Of a DNA stretch of 64,000 nucleotides, positions 35,001-45,693 are shown one piece after another. The position numbers and the translations under genes are program-made. Location: positions 24,422,254-24,486,253 of the forward strand of contig OZ025260.1 in the NCBI GenBank assembly GCA_964019135.1, read 5' to 3'. Source of the stretch: Arenicola marina. Its lineage: Eukaryota; Annelida; Polychaeta; Arenicolidae. Within the stretch, counting starts at the first letter, position 1, and each line of letters starts with the position of its first letter. Below the pieces are notes generated by a model that saw only the letters and a list, made by a program, of their open reading frames with translations, was not told where the DNA came from and searched no databases.

Positions 35001-38000
35001 TGTCGCTCGACCCCCACCAGGGTGTGGGTGTCTGGAGCCATGGTGATAGTTGTGAACCTACCTCCTGTCTCTCGACCCCCACCAGGGTGTTGGTGTCTGA
35101 CGCCATGGTGATAGTTGTGAACCTACATCCTGTCTCTCGACCCCCACCAGGGTGTGGGTGTCTGACACCATGGTGATAGTTGTAAACCTACCTCCTGTCG
35201 CTCGACCCCCACAAGGGTGTGGGTGTCTGACGCCATGGTGATAGTTGTGAACCTACCTCTTGTCTCTCGACCCCCACCAGGGTGTGGGTGTCTGACGCCA
35301 TGGTGATAGTTGTGAACCTACCTCCTGTCGCTCGACCCTCACCAGGGTGTGGGTGTCTGACGCCATGGTGATAGTTGTGAACCTACCTCCTGTCTCTCGA
35401 CCCACACCAGGGTGTGGGTGTCTGACGCCATGGTGATAGTTGTGAACCTACCTCCTGTCGCTCGACCCCCACAAGGGTGTGGGTGTCTGACGCCATGGTG
35501 ATAGTTGTGAACCTACCTCCTGTCTCTCGACCCCCACCAGGATGTGGGTGTCTGACGCCATGGTGATAGTTGTAAACCTACCTCCTGTCTCTCGACCCCC
35601 ACCAGGGTGTGGGTATCTGACGCCATGGTGATAGTTGTGAACCTACCTCTTGTCGCTCGACCCCCACCAGGGTGTGGATGCCTGGAGCCATGGTGATAGT
35701 TGTGAACCTACCTCCTGTCGCTCGACCCCCACTAGGGTGTGGGTGCCTGGAGCCATGGTGATAGTTGTGAACCTCCCTCTTATCCCTCGACCCCCACCAG
35801 GGTGTGGGTGTCTGACGCCATGGTGATAGTTGTGAACCTACCTCCTGTCGCTCGACCCCCACCAGGGTGTGGGTGTCTGACGCCATGGTGATAGTTATGA
35901 ACCTACCTCCTGTCGCTCGACCCCCACCAGGGTGTGGGTGTCTGACGCCATGGTGATAGTTGTGAACCTACCTCCTGTCGCTCGACCCCCACCAGGGTGT
36001 GGGTGTCTGACGCCATGGTGATAGTTGTGAACCTACCTCCTGTCGCTCGACCCCCACCAGGGTATTTGTGCCTGGAGCCATGGTGATAGTTGTGAACCTA
36101 CCTCCTGTCGCTCGACCCCCACCAGGGTGTGGGTGTCTGACGCCATGGTGATAGTTGTAAACCTACCTCCTGTCGCTCGACCCCCACCATGGTGTGGGTG
36201 TCTGGAGCCATGGTGATAGTTGTGAACCTACCTCCTGTCGCTCGACCCCCACCAGGGTGTGGGTGTCTGACGCCATGGTGATAGTTGTGAACCTACCTCC
36301 TGTCGCTCGACCCCCACCAGGGTGTGGGTGTCTGGAGCCATGGTGATAGTTGTAAACCTACCTCCTGTGACTCGACCCCCACCAGGGTGTGGGTGTCTGA
36401 CGTCATGGTGATAGTTGTGAACCTACCTCCTGTCGCTCGACCCCCACCAGGGTGTGGGTGTCTGACGCCATGGTGATAGTTGTGAACCTACCTCCTCTCG
36501 CTCGACCCCCACCAGGGTGTGGGTGTCTGACGCCATGGTGATAGTTGTGAACCTACCTCCTGTCGCTTGACCCCCACCAGGGTGTGGGTGCCTGGAGCCA
36601 CGGCGATAGTTGTGAACCTACCTCCTGTCGCTCGACCCCCACCAGGGTGTGGGTGTCTGACGCCATGGTGATAGTTGTGAACCTACCTCCTGTCGCTTGA
36701 CCCCCACCAGGGTATGTGTGCCTGGAGCCACGGCGAAGCCAAGTTCCTGAATCAGTGGGATATCAGAGTCATTGTGCAGCAACATCTGTGGAGCCACCAT
36801 CCGTGTTAACCCACATCTCATAAATCAAACATTAAATCATCTTTTTTTTGGTAAGATATGTATGGCATGGATTTATATTGGTTTTATTTATAACGCGTAA
36901 TTCTGAGCCTCGAAGATTTGTAATGTCTGTGTGCAAGCTCTCATTCGCTAAGTGGTGCTCTGTTCCACCGCTCAGCCCATTGTTGTCAATTCGAGGAGAT
37001 ATTTAAAGCTTCTTGAAAATCGGTCAAATCAGCCAGAGATTGTTGCAAAATCATTTTCAACAATACAAATATCGAGTTTTGCGTATTTAATACACTAAAA
37101 TACTCACGGTACCAAAGTGAAAAGGTTCACCTGATATTGCGTGTTAGGAGACACTAATTTGTAGAAATCACCGATAACATATAAAATCCAATAAAATGCC
37201 ACCCAGATAGGGCGAAAATGTATTTTCTATGGTCGCAATGTATCTTACTGCCTTGCCACAAGGACATGATACAAAAACTGGCGGATCGCGGGTGACAAGA
37301 GAGATATAACGGAGCCCCAGGCGGAGTGAATAGAAACGCCCCCTTGTTGTTACTAGTCTATTTAAAGCAGCACAACACAAGAAGTTGACCTCTGACCTGC
37401 ACTCCAACCTCGTTGTGGGGTCCATCCATGTACTCGTATTGCTCCACATTGAGGACCAGGCTCAGCGCCTGCCCAGCCCCTGCGGCAGACATGTGAAGAC
37501 ATATAACAATATAGATAATTATGCGTCATTTATAGCTGCTCATACAGGAATTTTCCACCTACATTTATGATTACAAAAAAGGGGCTTGGCAAAATGCCCT
37601 GCTATAAGTGTACAAGCAGTGTGTTCTTGTACACTAAGGCCTACTAAGAACTTAAATACATCATTCCCATTCACACCATTTTAGAAGTTTGCAGGGATAA
37701 TATTGTTGCCGGAGTACCGTTAAACCTTCACCACAAACGTGTGACCTATTGTAGCTGTAACTCTTTTTCTAAACCTGCTCATGCAGTAAGCGTCCACCTA
37801 GATTATTCAAAATAGTATGGCGAAATTTCTTAAACAAATTATCTGACTGTGGATGTTAACATATTAAAACCCACCTGGAGCAGTGACTATCCGCTCAGCG
37901 CCTGTCGTCTTGTAGTTAAAGGAGTAACAAATGCCAAAGTCTGTGTACAATGTGTCAAAGACCATCTTGGGGTCGCAGGGTAGACCTCCCCAGGAACAGC

Positions 38001-41000
38001 TAGGGAAGAAAGCCAGGTGGGTAGTGCACATCCTTCAACCTGAAATACGCAGCGTTGATCCGCGGCTTGTCCGCGTCGCTTCTTAAACAGGGACGGATCC
38101 AAGGGGGGCCGACTCAGCCCCGCGCCCCCCCCCCCCTCTTAGAGCCAACATTTATTTAACATATGAAAACCAAAAGCTAAGGCCATCTGGATTCAGCCCT
38201 GTTAAACGCTAGAAAATGAGAAGCGAAACAAAGCGTTGCATTTTAGGCCGCTTTTGTTCATAAGAAGGCGAAATTGGGACCAATAAACCTTCAGCGACAA
38301 TGAAATGGGCCTGGCTGAAACGTACCCCAGGTACACATGTACCAGGGTTCGTGGTCATCGGGTTCGTGTTGATCTGTCAGAAGAAGCAAGAGCATGTGTT
38401 TCAGCTTTATGAGGAGGCAGGGAGGGTTCTGGGCTACTCGTTAGTACCCGACTGTCGCTTACCTGACAATAAAATCTTCCAGCCGGTGTGCGGCGGCTTG
38501 CATAAACTCCGAGGCATCCACACTTCTATTGTTTAAGCCAGCCAGCACTCGCGATATATCCCCTGGGAGGAGAGATGCAGATTAATACTCGACACTTAAG
38601 GGGAAACACGTAAGCTAATTTATGCTGTCGACGAAGAATCTTAATTCGCCCTAATATATCATTACATAAACTTGTATTGCAGGATATGTGCATGTGTGGG
38701 GCATTATGTCTGTGCCGAGGGCGTCTCTTGTGAAGCATACGGCAAGCTGCGTACAGTAGGCCTAATTGTAATTGTTTTAGGCGGTAAAGGCGGATGTTTA
38801 AGCCTTGACCGCACGTCAAATAAATTTACCGAATATCTCCACCTTATCGAGCGTAACGAGCTGCGGAGCTGGATTTTTCCTTCATATGCGACAATTAAAA
38901 ATAGATAAGATCGAAAAAAATGATTCATTTTGGCATTAAATACACCAGTTTTAGCATTTACGGCACTTTTTACGGTACCGTACCGAACGATTATAATAAT
39001 TCGATATTGATTGTTAACCTTATTAACCCTCGAAAACCATCCATGACCCCAGCTTCGCCAGAACTAAATTTGTTTCGAATGACAAACATGTCAGATGAAC
39101 GGATTCAGATATTCCAGACATTGATGCTACTTGTATGATCTAAAGTCAATATAGCAATAGCGCGAGTTAATAAAAATTAAAGGGCTCCTACAGGTTGATG
39201 AGTGAACATAAAAATGACTAACGTCATGCCAAACTCGGGTAAATCAGTCACTGTGTCCGAAAACGGTTATTCCGGTGTATCGGATGTTCGATTGATTTTT
39301 TGTAATACGACATACATTTTTTATTCAACATTACCAAATGGATAATAAACATGCGATGGCGTGCGAATTCGAAGAAACGTAGAAATTGCACTTCCTTAAC
39401 CAACTGCCGCCAAGCCCCGGCCACCTTGTCGGTTTGCCTCATACAAGACAGGAGGCGAGGCATTGAGCATGATAACTCGATCAATCGACCGAAAATGTTG
39501 GTAAGACAGCTATGATCGACCGTTAGCTTAAAGGCCAAATTCTGAGTACATTAATTTGTAAAATTATCATAATAAACACACAGAATAGTAAATACTGAAG
39601 AAAAATCTGGGTGGTTGGGCAAAAAAGTGTGGCACGTTTAATCACGAAATCTGTACAAATTGGGATATCAACTCTGAACGATCAAAGCCGTAATTTCCGT
39701 GACAATAGATACATTTTGATTTTGGAGAAAGGAGGCAAGCAGTATAGGTGTTCGATGTATTGATTTCATAATATCTGGAATAGTGTTTTAACCTGCGATG
39801 TTTTGTAACGGAGTTGTTAACGAAAGAAAAAGTCTCATGCGCACAGCGCCCAGCCCTTTAAAGGGAAATCTACATTTACGTCGCGAAACATCGAGTGATC
39901 GCCTCTGACTTCGAGCATCGCTGGCGTTTTTTCTTGCCATTTTATTATGTTAATTTTCACACAATCAGATGGTGTGTCCGATACATGTGTTCAAAAATGT
40001 TGACAATCATTTTATAACTGGAAAATTACTGTATGAACAGCTTTAAACAGGGGTTACATTTCCTGGTTGAAAGGCGTTATAATATTATTAATGTTATGAA
40101 TTTGAGTTTGGCCATTCGCCACTATGTGTAATGACATGGCAACAGCAGCGACTGTGCTATGACTAGGCTAACCTATTACATTGCGGCTGTACATGGAATC
40201 TATGATCTCGTACAGATCCCAGCGTACCGTCTCTGTCAGTCTGCAAGTAAAGAACAAGGTGGAAGAATTGATTAGAAAATAATTCCTTTTGATCTGGCGA
40301 AGCCTCTGTACCCTCAGTATAGGTATGGTCAGCTGAGATCCAGACCCCCAGATCAGCTGTGATCCAGACCCACAGATCAGCTTAAATCCAGACCAACAGA
40401 TCAACTGAGATCCAGACCCACAGATCAGCTGAGATCCAGACCGAGAGGCCAACTGAGATCCAGACCAACAGAGCAGCTTAAGGTCAGCTTAGATCCAGAT
40501 CCAGACCGATATTTTAACTGAGATCCAGACCAACAGATCAGCTTAGATCTAGACCGACAGATCAGCTGAGATGCAGACCGACAGATCAGCTTAGATCCAG
40601 ACCGCCAGATCAGCTGAGATCCAAACCGACAGATCAGATTAGATCCAGACCGAGAGATCAGCTTAGACACAGACTGACAGGTCAGCTTAGATCCAGACCG
40701 CCAGATCAACTAAGATCCTGACTGACAGATCAGCTTAGATCCAGACCGCTAGATCAACTGAGATCCAGACCGCCAGATCAGCTGAGATCCAGACGGGCAG
40801 ATCAGCTTACTTCCATGTCGAATTTCTAATTACCTGAATAAATTATTTATGGCTGGATAAACGTCGAGCCGTTTTAAATAAGGTTTACACGTTATGGCTG
40901 ACGTGTAACCGTTATAACATTACTTGTGCGGATATATGAACTTGGAATGAGGACACTGATTGAGATGAGGATACTGACTAAAATGAGGATGCAGACTGAG

Positions 41001-42949
41001 ATTATTATACTGAAAATAGAAATACTATTTGAGATGATGACATTGATAGGGTGTAGGTACGCTCACCTGAAGGCGTTTTGGTTGCACAAGGTCACAGAAG
41101 GAAAAGAAATCTCCCTCTGATACACAACGTTCACTTCCACGTTGGTGTTGTATTCCAAGTAAACCTGCCCTCGCTTAGCCACCTGACCCACGAATAATCC
41201 GACTGCTGTCAGCACACACACCAGCCACAATATCCTAGAATAAGACAGAAAGGCAGAGAGTGTTGTCTCCTCCAAACTACACAATTCCTCAGGTAGCTAC
41301 GCAAAGGCTCATCGGAGGCAGCACTAAATTTCTTCATACGGCTTAGGTTCACATTTAACAAATATCGCCGGAAGACAATAAATTGCAATAATCCACAAGG
41401 TTGCTGTATTTAGGTTTGTTCTATACAAATATAATATAATATAATATTTACATAATAAGTAAAAAGAGCATTTAGGGCTTATGAATGCGCAACATGCGTC
41501 CAAACATCTCTATACTATAACGATCATTTCCTGCCAACTGTTAGGTTCATCTTGGCATCTATATCGCAATCTCATTAGGATGTTTTTACATTGTGTCTAA
41601 CCCGTAAAGTTCCATATCTCAGGCAATATTCCCCCATGCTCAACATATTGCCTATTTTGAGACGTTTGTAACAGAATAGTCTGTGATATATTCATTCAGA
41701 ATTGCATTCAGAACAACCATTTTAGGCTTGGCATGTCGCATTATACATATAACTGTTATTTAAGACACATTACCTACTGTTAATCTTTGGTGAAAAATAT
41801 CGCTTATATTCAATAATCAATTTTTTCTCTCTACTGACATCTACAGTTAAAATATCCGATCTGCACTATTACCAATAGTCAGGCAAGTGGATTTTTGAGT
41901 CAGAATTCAAATAGTGATGTCAAGACACAAATAGCACTAATTCTTCCCCGGAAAATTAGCCAATCAAAATTTCAAGATGGTAATCCCGATACCTTTCGAA
42001 CTGCTGCCAAACATAGAAATGCAATGAATGAAGACGTCGCTTGGGAGACATAGGAATCCAAGGACAATTTATACATATCGGCCACAGTTGTGTTCAAGAT
42101 GGCGCCATGTTTACAGGATGGCCGCCATGTTTTCAAGATGGCCGCCATATTTTCAAAATGGCCGCCATGTTTTCAAGATGCCCTCCATGTTTTTAAGATG
42201 GCCGCCATGTTTTCAAGATGCCCTCCATGTTTTCAAGATGGCCGCCATGTTTTCAAGATGGCCGCCACCCATGTAACAGGAACACGAGGGTAGGGGGAGA
42301 GTGTAGAGAGTGGGCTATCGGGTGTGGGTAGGACTTGGGGGTATGGGGTAGGGCTGGGGTGGGGTGGAGTGGGTTTTTTGAATGGGGGTATGATGTGTGG
42401 ATGCACTGCCATAGATATAACCGCGTTCGCATTTTATCATTTTATCTTTTATCTTACCTCCGGAAACTGAACTCATGCAACCCTTTCACCCGGTCATTTG
42501 CCGATCTCAGTCGCATATTTAACAGGCGGGCAGGGCTGGTGGGCGAGGGGCGCAAGAGGAGGAGCAGGGACAAGGTTAAGAATAGGACTGCGACCGCTTC
42601 CCCTTAGAATGAGTAAAAACAATGTTGTAAATTGAGTCCAGCGTCCGTCTAATCAAAACGAAAAGACGACTTCGTATTGAATAATTTTATCTTACCTCCG
42701 GACATTAAACTCCGACTTTTCAAAGATGTACTTGATGCCGTGGAACGAGGTTCTCTCGACGAAGTTCATCCACGTTGCGAGACTGACCCTGATTTGACCT
42801 TGAAGCATCACACATTCGACATCTCCATTCTTCTCGGGCGTTTCCGATATCATCGGCGGTGGTTTGTTCTTGACCATGTCACTGTCCGAACTATCTCCTA
42901 ACCCGTCTGATCCAATAACCCCGGATAGCGAAGACGACGAAGATGTCAT
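22843..42949 (-). CDS. DEG/ENaC sodium channel copy 2 (11 exons, 1034 aa)
   Basis: Exons (minus strand): 42949-42696, 41234-41067, 40240-40173, 38562-38463, 37999-37875, 37479-37397, 36785-36687, 34629-34491, 33263-33207, 30137-28376, 23092-22843. They sum to 3105 nt with consistent phases and GT-AG borders. Domains: His70-Gly71 gating motif; TM1 (ILWLVCVLTAVGLF); FPSVTLCNQN; finger/thumb cysteines (SCSWGGLPCDP, CPIPC); an insert of about 590 residues; pre-TM2 VFYKELSYE; TM2 with filter Gly994-Ala-Ser996 (LLLGASVLTLCELLDY). DEG/ENaC proteins form trimeric, usually amiloride-sensitive Na+ channels in the plasma membrane. The extracellular insert makes this subunit nearly twice the usual 500-700 residues. 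ATG 42949 is chosen because the exon opens there and splices in frame. Divergently oriented to copy 3, 9.1 kb away. Its ligand is unknown. Confidence 0.93.
23390..23545. repeat. AAGTTGACAAAAATTAATT minisatellite
   Basis: About eight imperfect units of 18-20 bp, all sharing a GTTGACAAAA-like core. Confidence 0.8.
23957..24209 (-). mobile_element. tRNA-derived SINE with 14 bp target duplication
   Basis: On the minus strand it starts GGCCGGCGCGATAGCTCAGT (A box region), has GGTTCACGCCCC as B box, and ends in an AACCAACCAACCAA tail. Both sides carry TAGTCAACGTTTGA (23943-23956 and 24210-24223). The empty site is visible in elements A and B. This is the structure of LINE-mobilised SINE insertion. 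Confidence 0.9.
25553..25622 (+). repeat. tRNA-like sequence
   Basis: CGTAGCTCAGTCGGTAGAGC is an excellent A box and D arm, and CGTTCAATTCCCGAG a fair B box. The acceptor and anticodon stems do not pair properly, so it is a tRNA pseudogene or SINE head, not a confident tRNA. Confidence 0.55.
26492..26940. mobile_element. 449 bp MITE with ATG target duplication
   Basis: The ends are GGGTGAGTTCGGATATGCG and the near-complement CGCATACCCGAACTCACCC. Flanking ATG occurs on both sides (26489-26491, 26941-26943). Elements A and D show the uninterrupted site GCGAGTCATGATGATTATT, which defines the insertion exactly. A 3 bp duplication is compatible with PIF/Harbinger- or CACTA-type transposition; the superfamily is not settled. 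Confidence 0.85.
28376..30137 (-). CDS. Copy 2 exon 10: giant thumb-region insert
   Basis: A single 1762 nt exon. It opens NISRKAADVS, CPIPCQR and SKFNTGSVLYRGV, which correspond to the normal DEG/ENaC palm/thumb cysteine motif. It then adds about 550 residues with no recognised domain, predicted mostly helical (NHFTRMSDKMG, LSEVLLAVTTPHLVADF, PYIRYPMEKRLLATHLHDLF-type segments), before rejoining the family at exon 11. Several Asn-X-Ser/Thr sites (NDTS, NESL, NFTT) fit an extracellular location. The donor is GT|GTGAGT at 28375. Confidence 0.92.
30138..34490. other. Copy 2 introns 8 and 9 (with small exon 9)
   Basis: Exon 9 is 33263-33207. Intron 9 holds an (ATATA)n tract at 31222-31260, CTGTGTCTGACACAGTGAC-type short palindromic repeats at 32345-32505, and a dispersed repeat at about 32700-32810 (TAACATGCATGCAT, also at about 24490). 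Much of intron 8 near both exons is collinear with copy 1 introns, for example GAGTCACGAAAACTTCAGCT near 2941 and 34412. Confidence 0.6.
31222..31260. repeat. (ATAAT)n/(TA)n microsatellite
   Basis: A tandem AT-rich tract in intron 9 of channel copy 2. Confidence 0.9.
34905..36735 (-). repeat. Exon 7/intron 7 junction minisatellite of copy 2 (about 28 units)
   Basis: It reads on the minus strand. The first unit is the true exon 7 end and donor (36687/36686); about 27 more copies of the 65 bp unit follow into the intron. Nearly every unit keeps GACAGGAG|GTAGGTTCACA. Two unit types alternate, GCCATGGCTCCAGGC-like and GCCATGGCGTCAGAC-like, indicating expansion of multi-unit blocks. Confidence 0.95.
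36687..36785 (-). CDS. Copy 2 exon 7, source of the minisatellite unit
   Basis: This 99 nt exon starts after CCACAG and encodes a 33-residue DEG/ENaC block containing NDSDIPLI and APGTHTLVGVKRQE. Its last 45 nt, plus 20 nt of intron, make up one unit of the adjacent tandem array. Confidence 0.93.
36890..37345. repeat. Repeat in intron 6 of copy 2
   Basis: This is the fuller homologue of 1261-1560. It shares ACTCCGCCTGGGGCTCCGTT and the ACTAATTTGTAGAAAT end with repeats in the element arms (6566-6720, 19180-19290) and at 54752-54870. Confidence 0.6.
40330..40812. repeat. 24 bp minisatellite in copy 2 intron 2 (about 20 units)
   Basis: The unit is AGATCCAGACCGACAGATCA plus GCTG, with period 24 and therefore open frames reading SQLICRSGSK-like on the minus strand. 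It lies within an intron flanked by well-defined exons, so it is not coding in the channel. Confidence 0.92.
41067..41234 (-). CDS. Copy 2 exon 2: TM1 and proximal ectodomain
   Basis: 168 nt, the same length as 52790-52957 of copy 3. It encodes ILWLVCVLTAVGLFVGQVA (TM1), then YNTNVEVNV and the invariant FPSVTLCNQNAF motif of the family. Confidence 0.95.
42097..42268. repeat. 20 bp array of YY1-like motifs in copy 2 intron 1
   Basis: About nine units of CAAGATGGCCGCCATGTTTT. CAAGATGGCNGCC is the classic YY1/zinc-finger initiator-type motif. The array is 430 bp inside the gene from the end of exon 1. Two units are variant (GATGCCCTCCATG). Confidence 0.85.
42696..42949 (-). CDS. Copy 2 exon 1: cytoplasmic N-terminus
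   Basis: ATG at 42949 opens a Ser-rich leader (SSSSSLSG, SSDSDMV), then FVERTSFHGIKYIF with the His70-Gly71 gating motif shared by all DEG/ENaC channels, and the donor CGGAG|GTAAG. The leader is unrelated to that of copy 3 while the HG region is conserved. Confidence 0.9.
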
Positions 42950-43964
42950 GATGATATCAAAGTGTTACATGTAGTTATATAACATAGGATAGTATAAGAT
43001 TAAGTGGGTAATGAAACTCAACGTCAAACAAATATAACTGGACCAGGTATGTGTTGTATGTACCTCACAATACATACGTTATAGATTGGCATCCAATGAG
43101 ATATTTGTAGTCACCCAGCGATTTGCAGATCAATTGCAGACGAATCGGTGCAACCACCATATAAGTGTCACGCCCGGCGCCTAACCAATGATTCTCCAAC
43201 CAACTTTCGTGTGACATCGTCGGGCGCCATCAGTGTAACCAATCAGAAGGGGAGTTACAAAATATATAACTCGCCATTGTCACCATTGCATGGTGTGCGA
43301 CTACCAATGTTTAAGGTAGGGAAAAGATCCTTTGTCCTATAAGACGAATTGAGATATGGCTTCACTGTGTCTTTTTTGCCGCCACTCCCCGGATATGACC
43401 AAACAATACTCTGTGGCGCTAGTTCTCCATGAATATGAAACCATGGCAACCAAAATCTAACTTTCTGGTGACTAGTCTGCTATATTTTAGCCGAAAAAGA
43501 AGTTTCGTTTCAATCTGGAGATCGTTTCACATGCAGTGTACCTTGCAACCAGTTCTTTCTTTTACGAAGCTCATTTGACCAGTGTCAAAAGCAAAATTCT
43601 GAGCTAAACGGCGGTTTGATTTCAATACCTAGACAATTCAATTGTTGCAAAAGTTACCCAGTAACCCAGTATTATAGCAAAAGTAACCAGTAATATATAT
43701 GCTAAGAATATTTTTGTGATGTATTGGTTCGCATTGAATGCATTCTCGTTTACAGTACGCATAAATAGTTAGTTAGTGACTACAAAATCCAGTAACACTG
43801 CTCATATCTGTTGACAGACAGGACATGAAGACTTTCGGTGTCGATTCTGATAGCTAAGAGACCAGAATAATAAAATATAATTATAATAATATTAGTGGTA
43901 TAAGCGCAAATATCCCAAAGTAACTCGAAAGACACCATTTATAACAAAATAATCTGCACATTCA

Positions 43965-44205
43965 TCGTGAACTGGTAATGAGAAAAATAATTCTTGGTAA
44001 ACTTGGAATGGGGTATTAGCCGACCGCCTGTGATCAAGGATTTTTACTAATCGTGAACTGGGAATTTTAATATTAAATAAGCGCGAATCGGGAAATGGTT
44101 AATTTATATCATGTTCCTTCCTTCCTATGTATGCTGGGAGTTATCCTTTTTAATTTATCGTGACCTGGAAATAAAGAAATTTATTCTTCGTGATCTGGCA
44201 GCACG
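43965..44205. repeat. Dispersed repeat, intergenic copy
   Basis: This is a homologue of 8490-8695 in the HECT-gene intron, in the same orientation, ending with AAAGAAATTTATTCTTCGTG followed by ATCTGG. Confidence 0.7.
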
Positions 44206-44540
44206 ACTCACGCTTACCCACCTTCCCCCCACCCCGCCCCCACCCCCGTGGTAGATAGAGTGAGTCTAAATGTCCTGCTCCCCTTGACACCGTGTCTTAA
44301 TGGGGAAGACACGCATTTGTCTCTTCCTGATACGTACTGAATTACCCATGTCCCATTATCCTATTCTGGTTGTCCTTGAGACCCCATACACTGACAAGGT
44401 TCCTGTCCCCAGGAACTGTATTGAGGGATTTTAGCGACCAGTTAAGGCCCCAGTTTGGTGTCCGTTTCTGACAGATGTGTACTTCGCCTCAACCTGTCAA
44501 CCAAGCTATTTTTTCCCTATGGTCCATTTCACGTGCATAG

Positions 44541-44625
44541 TTTAGCCGGCTACGGGGCTTAGTCGGCTAAAATTGCCCATCATTTACATGGTAACTTTAG
44601 CCGACTAAGCCCCTTAGTCAGCTAG
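44541..44625. repeat. Nested palindrome with TTTAGCCGACTAAGCCCC
   Basis: TTTAGCCGGCTACGGGGCTT / AGTCGGCTAAA at 44541-44571 is self-complementary at its ends and faces TTTAGCCGACTAAGCCCC at 44596. This is a compact foldback, possibly the end of a small DNA transposon. Confidence 0.6.
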
Positions 44626-45693
44626 GTCGGGTCCTATTTAACATTACACCACCGGGCCAGTGCCGGGCCAGTGCGGGGCCAGTGCCGCATGGCCGGGGCC
44701 CCCGACGCCGGTCTTGTGATGGCATCCAGCACTGATCCGATACCGGCGTGCAAATTGGCGCAATTACACTAGCCCGATGCTGGCTGGCCAGAGCGAAATC
44801 GACGCTTGCCAGCACTGGCCGGATGCCGTCCTCCACCATAGATCGTCAAAGACCCAGCGCAGGCTAGCTTAAACCCACCCGAATTTTATCAGCACATATA
44901 GCGATGTAACATAATTTAATGGTCGTTTGACGTTTATTGATCTGAGCATCGGTGATGCAGTCTGCGAAAAAGGTGACGAAAATACATGCTACGCGCGTTG
45001 TATTTCACAGGCGTCTGGTCAAATTACTGCTTTCTTGCTGCAGCCTCTTTGAAGTAGCCAACATTATGCCCCTAAAGAATTAGGGACCATAGTCAAACCT
45101 GAAACTGAGACTGTTGCTGACCGTCTGTCTCGCTCTGTGTCTTGTCACTTTTCACTTCCGGCTGTCAGTGTGACAATTCGGTTTCCGATGCCATTCACCA
45201 CATAGTTGTAAAATGAAGTACGCGATCAGATTATATGGCATTACACTAAGCAATTATAGTCACAGATAATGTCAGTGACAGTCTATTTTCAAAAATCAGT
45301 AACATAAACACACCGAACTGTCACATTCCGAGTAAAAAGTGACAAGATGGCGTCTAAAGTGAAGCGAAGTGAACAGTCGGATTTGTTTCAACCTCCAACG
45401 AAATTCCAAAAGAGGTAGCGGCGCATTATCAGACATAAATTTTCGCATGTACCTCAGGTCGATTAAAACTAATGATATTTGATAATTTGAGGATGTCAAA
45501 CGTTCAGTTTGAGGCACTTTCTATCTGGAGAATAGCCACACTTTCCGTAAACCACTACAGCGCCAATTTGTGTTACGATCATATTCCGCTTCAAGTGCAC
45601 GCGCTTGCCATCGCTCGCCCGACATCAGCCCAGCACATGAGCATCAGCCAGCACCGGGCCGGTGATGTCATATTTACTGGGGTGGAGTCTGTA

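Noticed and set aside
34905..36735. CRISPR-like appearance of the regularly spaced 65 bp repeats
   Set aside because: There are no unique spacers; the whole unit is repeated, and the unit is derived from a channel exon and its splice donor in a eukaryotic gene.
39248..39538. 96-codon minus-strand open frame in copy 2 intron 3
   Set aside because: It has no family motif, no counterpart in copy 3, and lies between exons whose phases already match.
40168..40709. Ser/Gly-rich open frames reading SQLICRSGSK-like
   Set aside because: Translation of a 24 bp minisatellite inside an intron whose borders are fixed by conserved exons.
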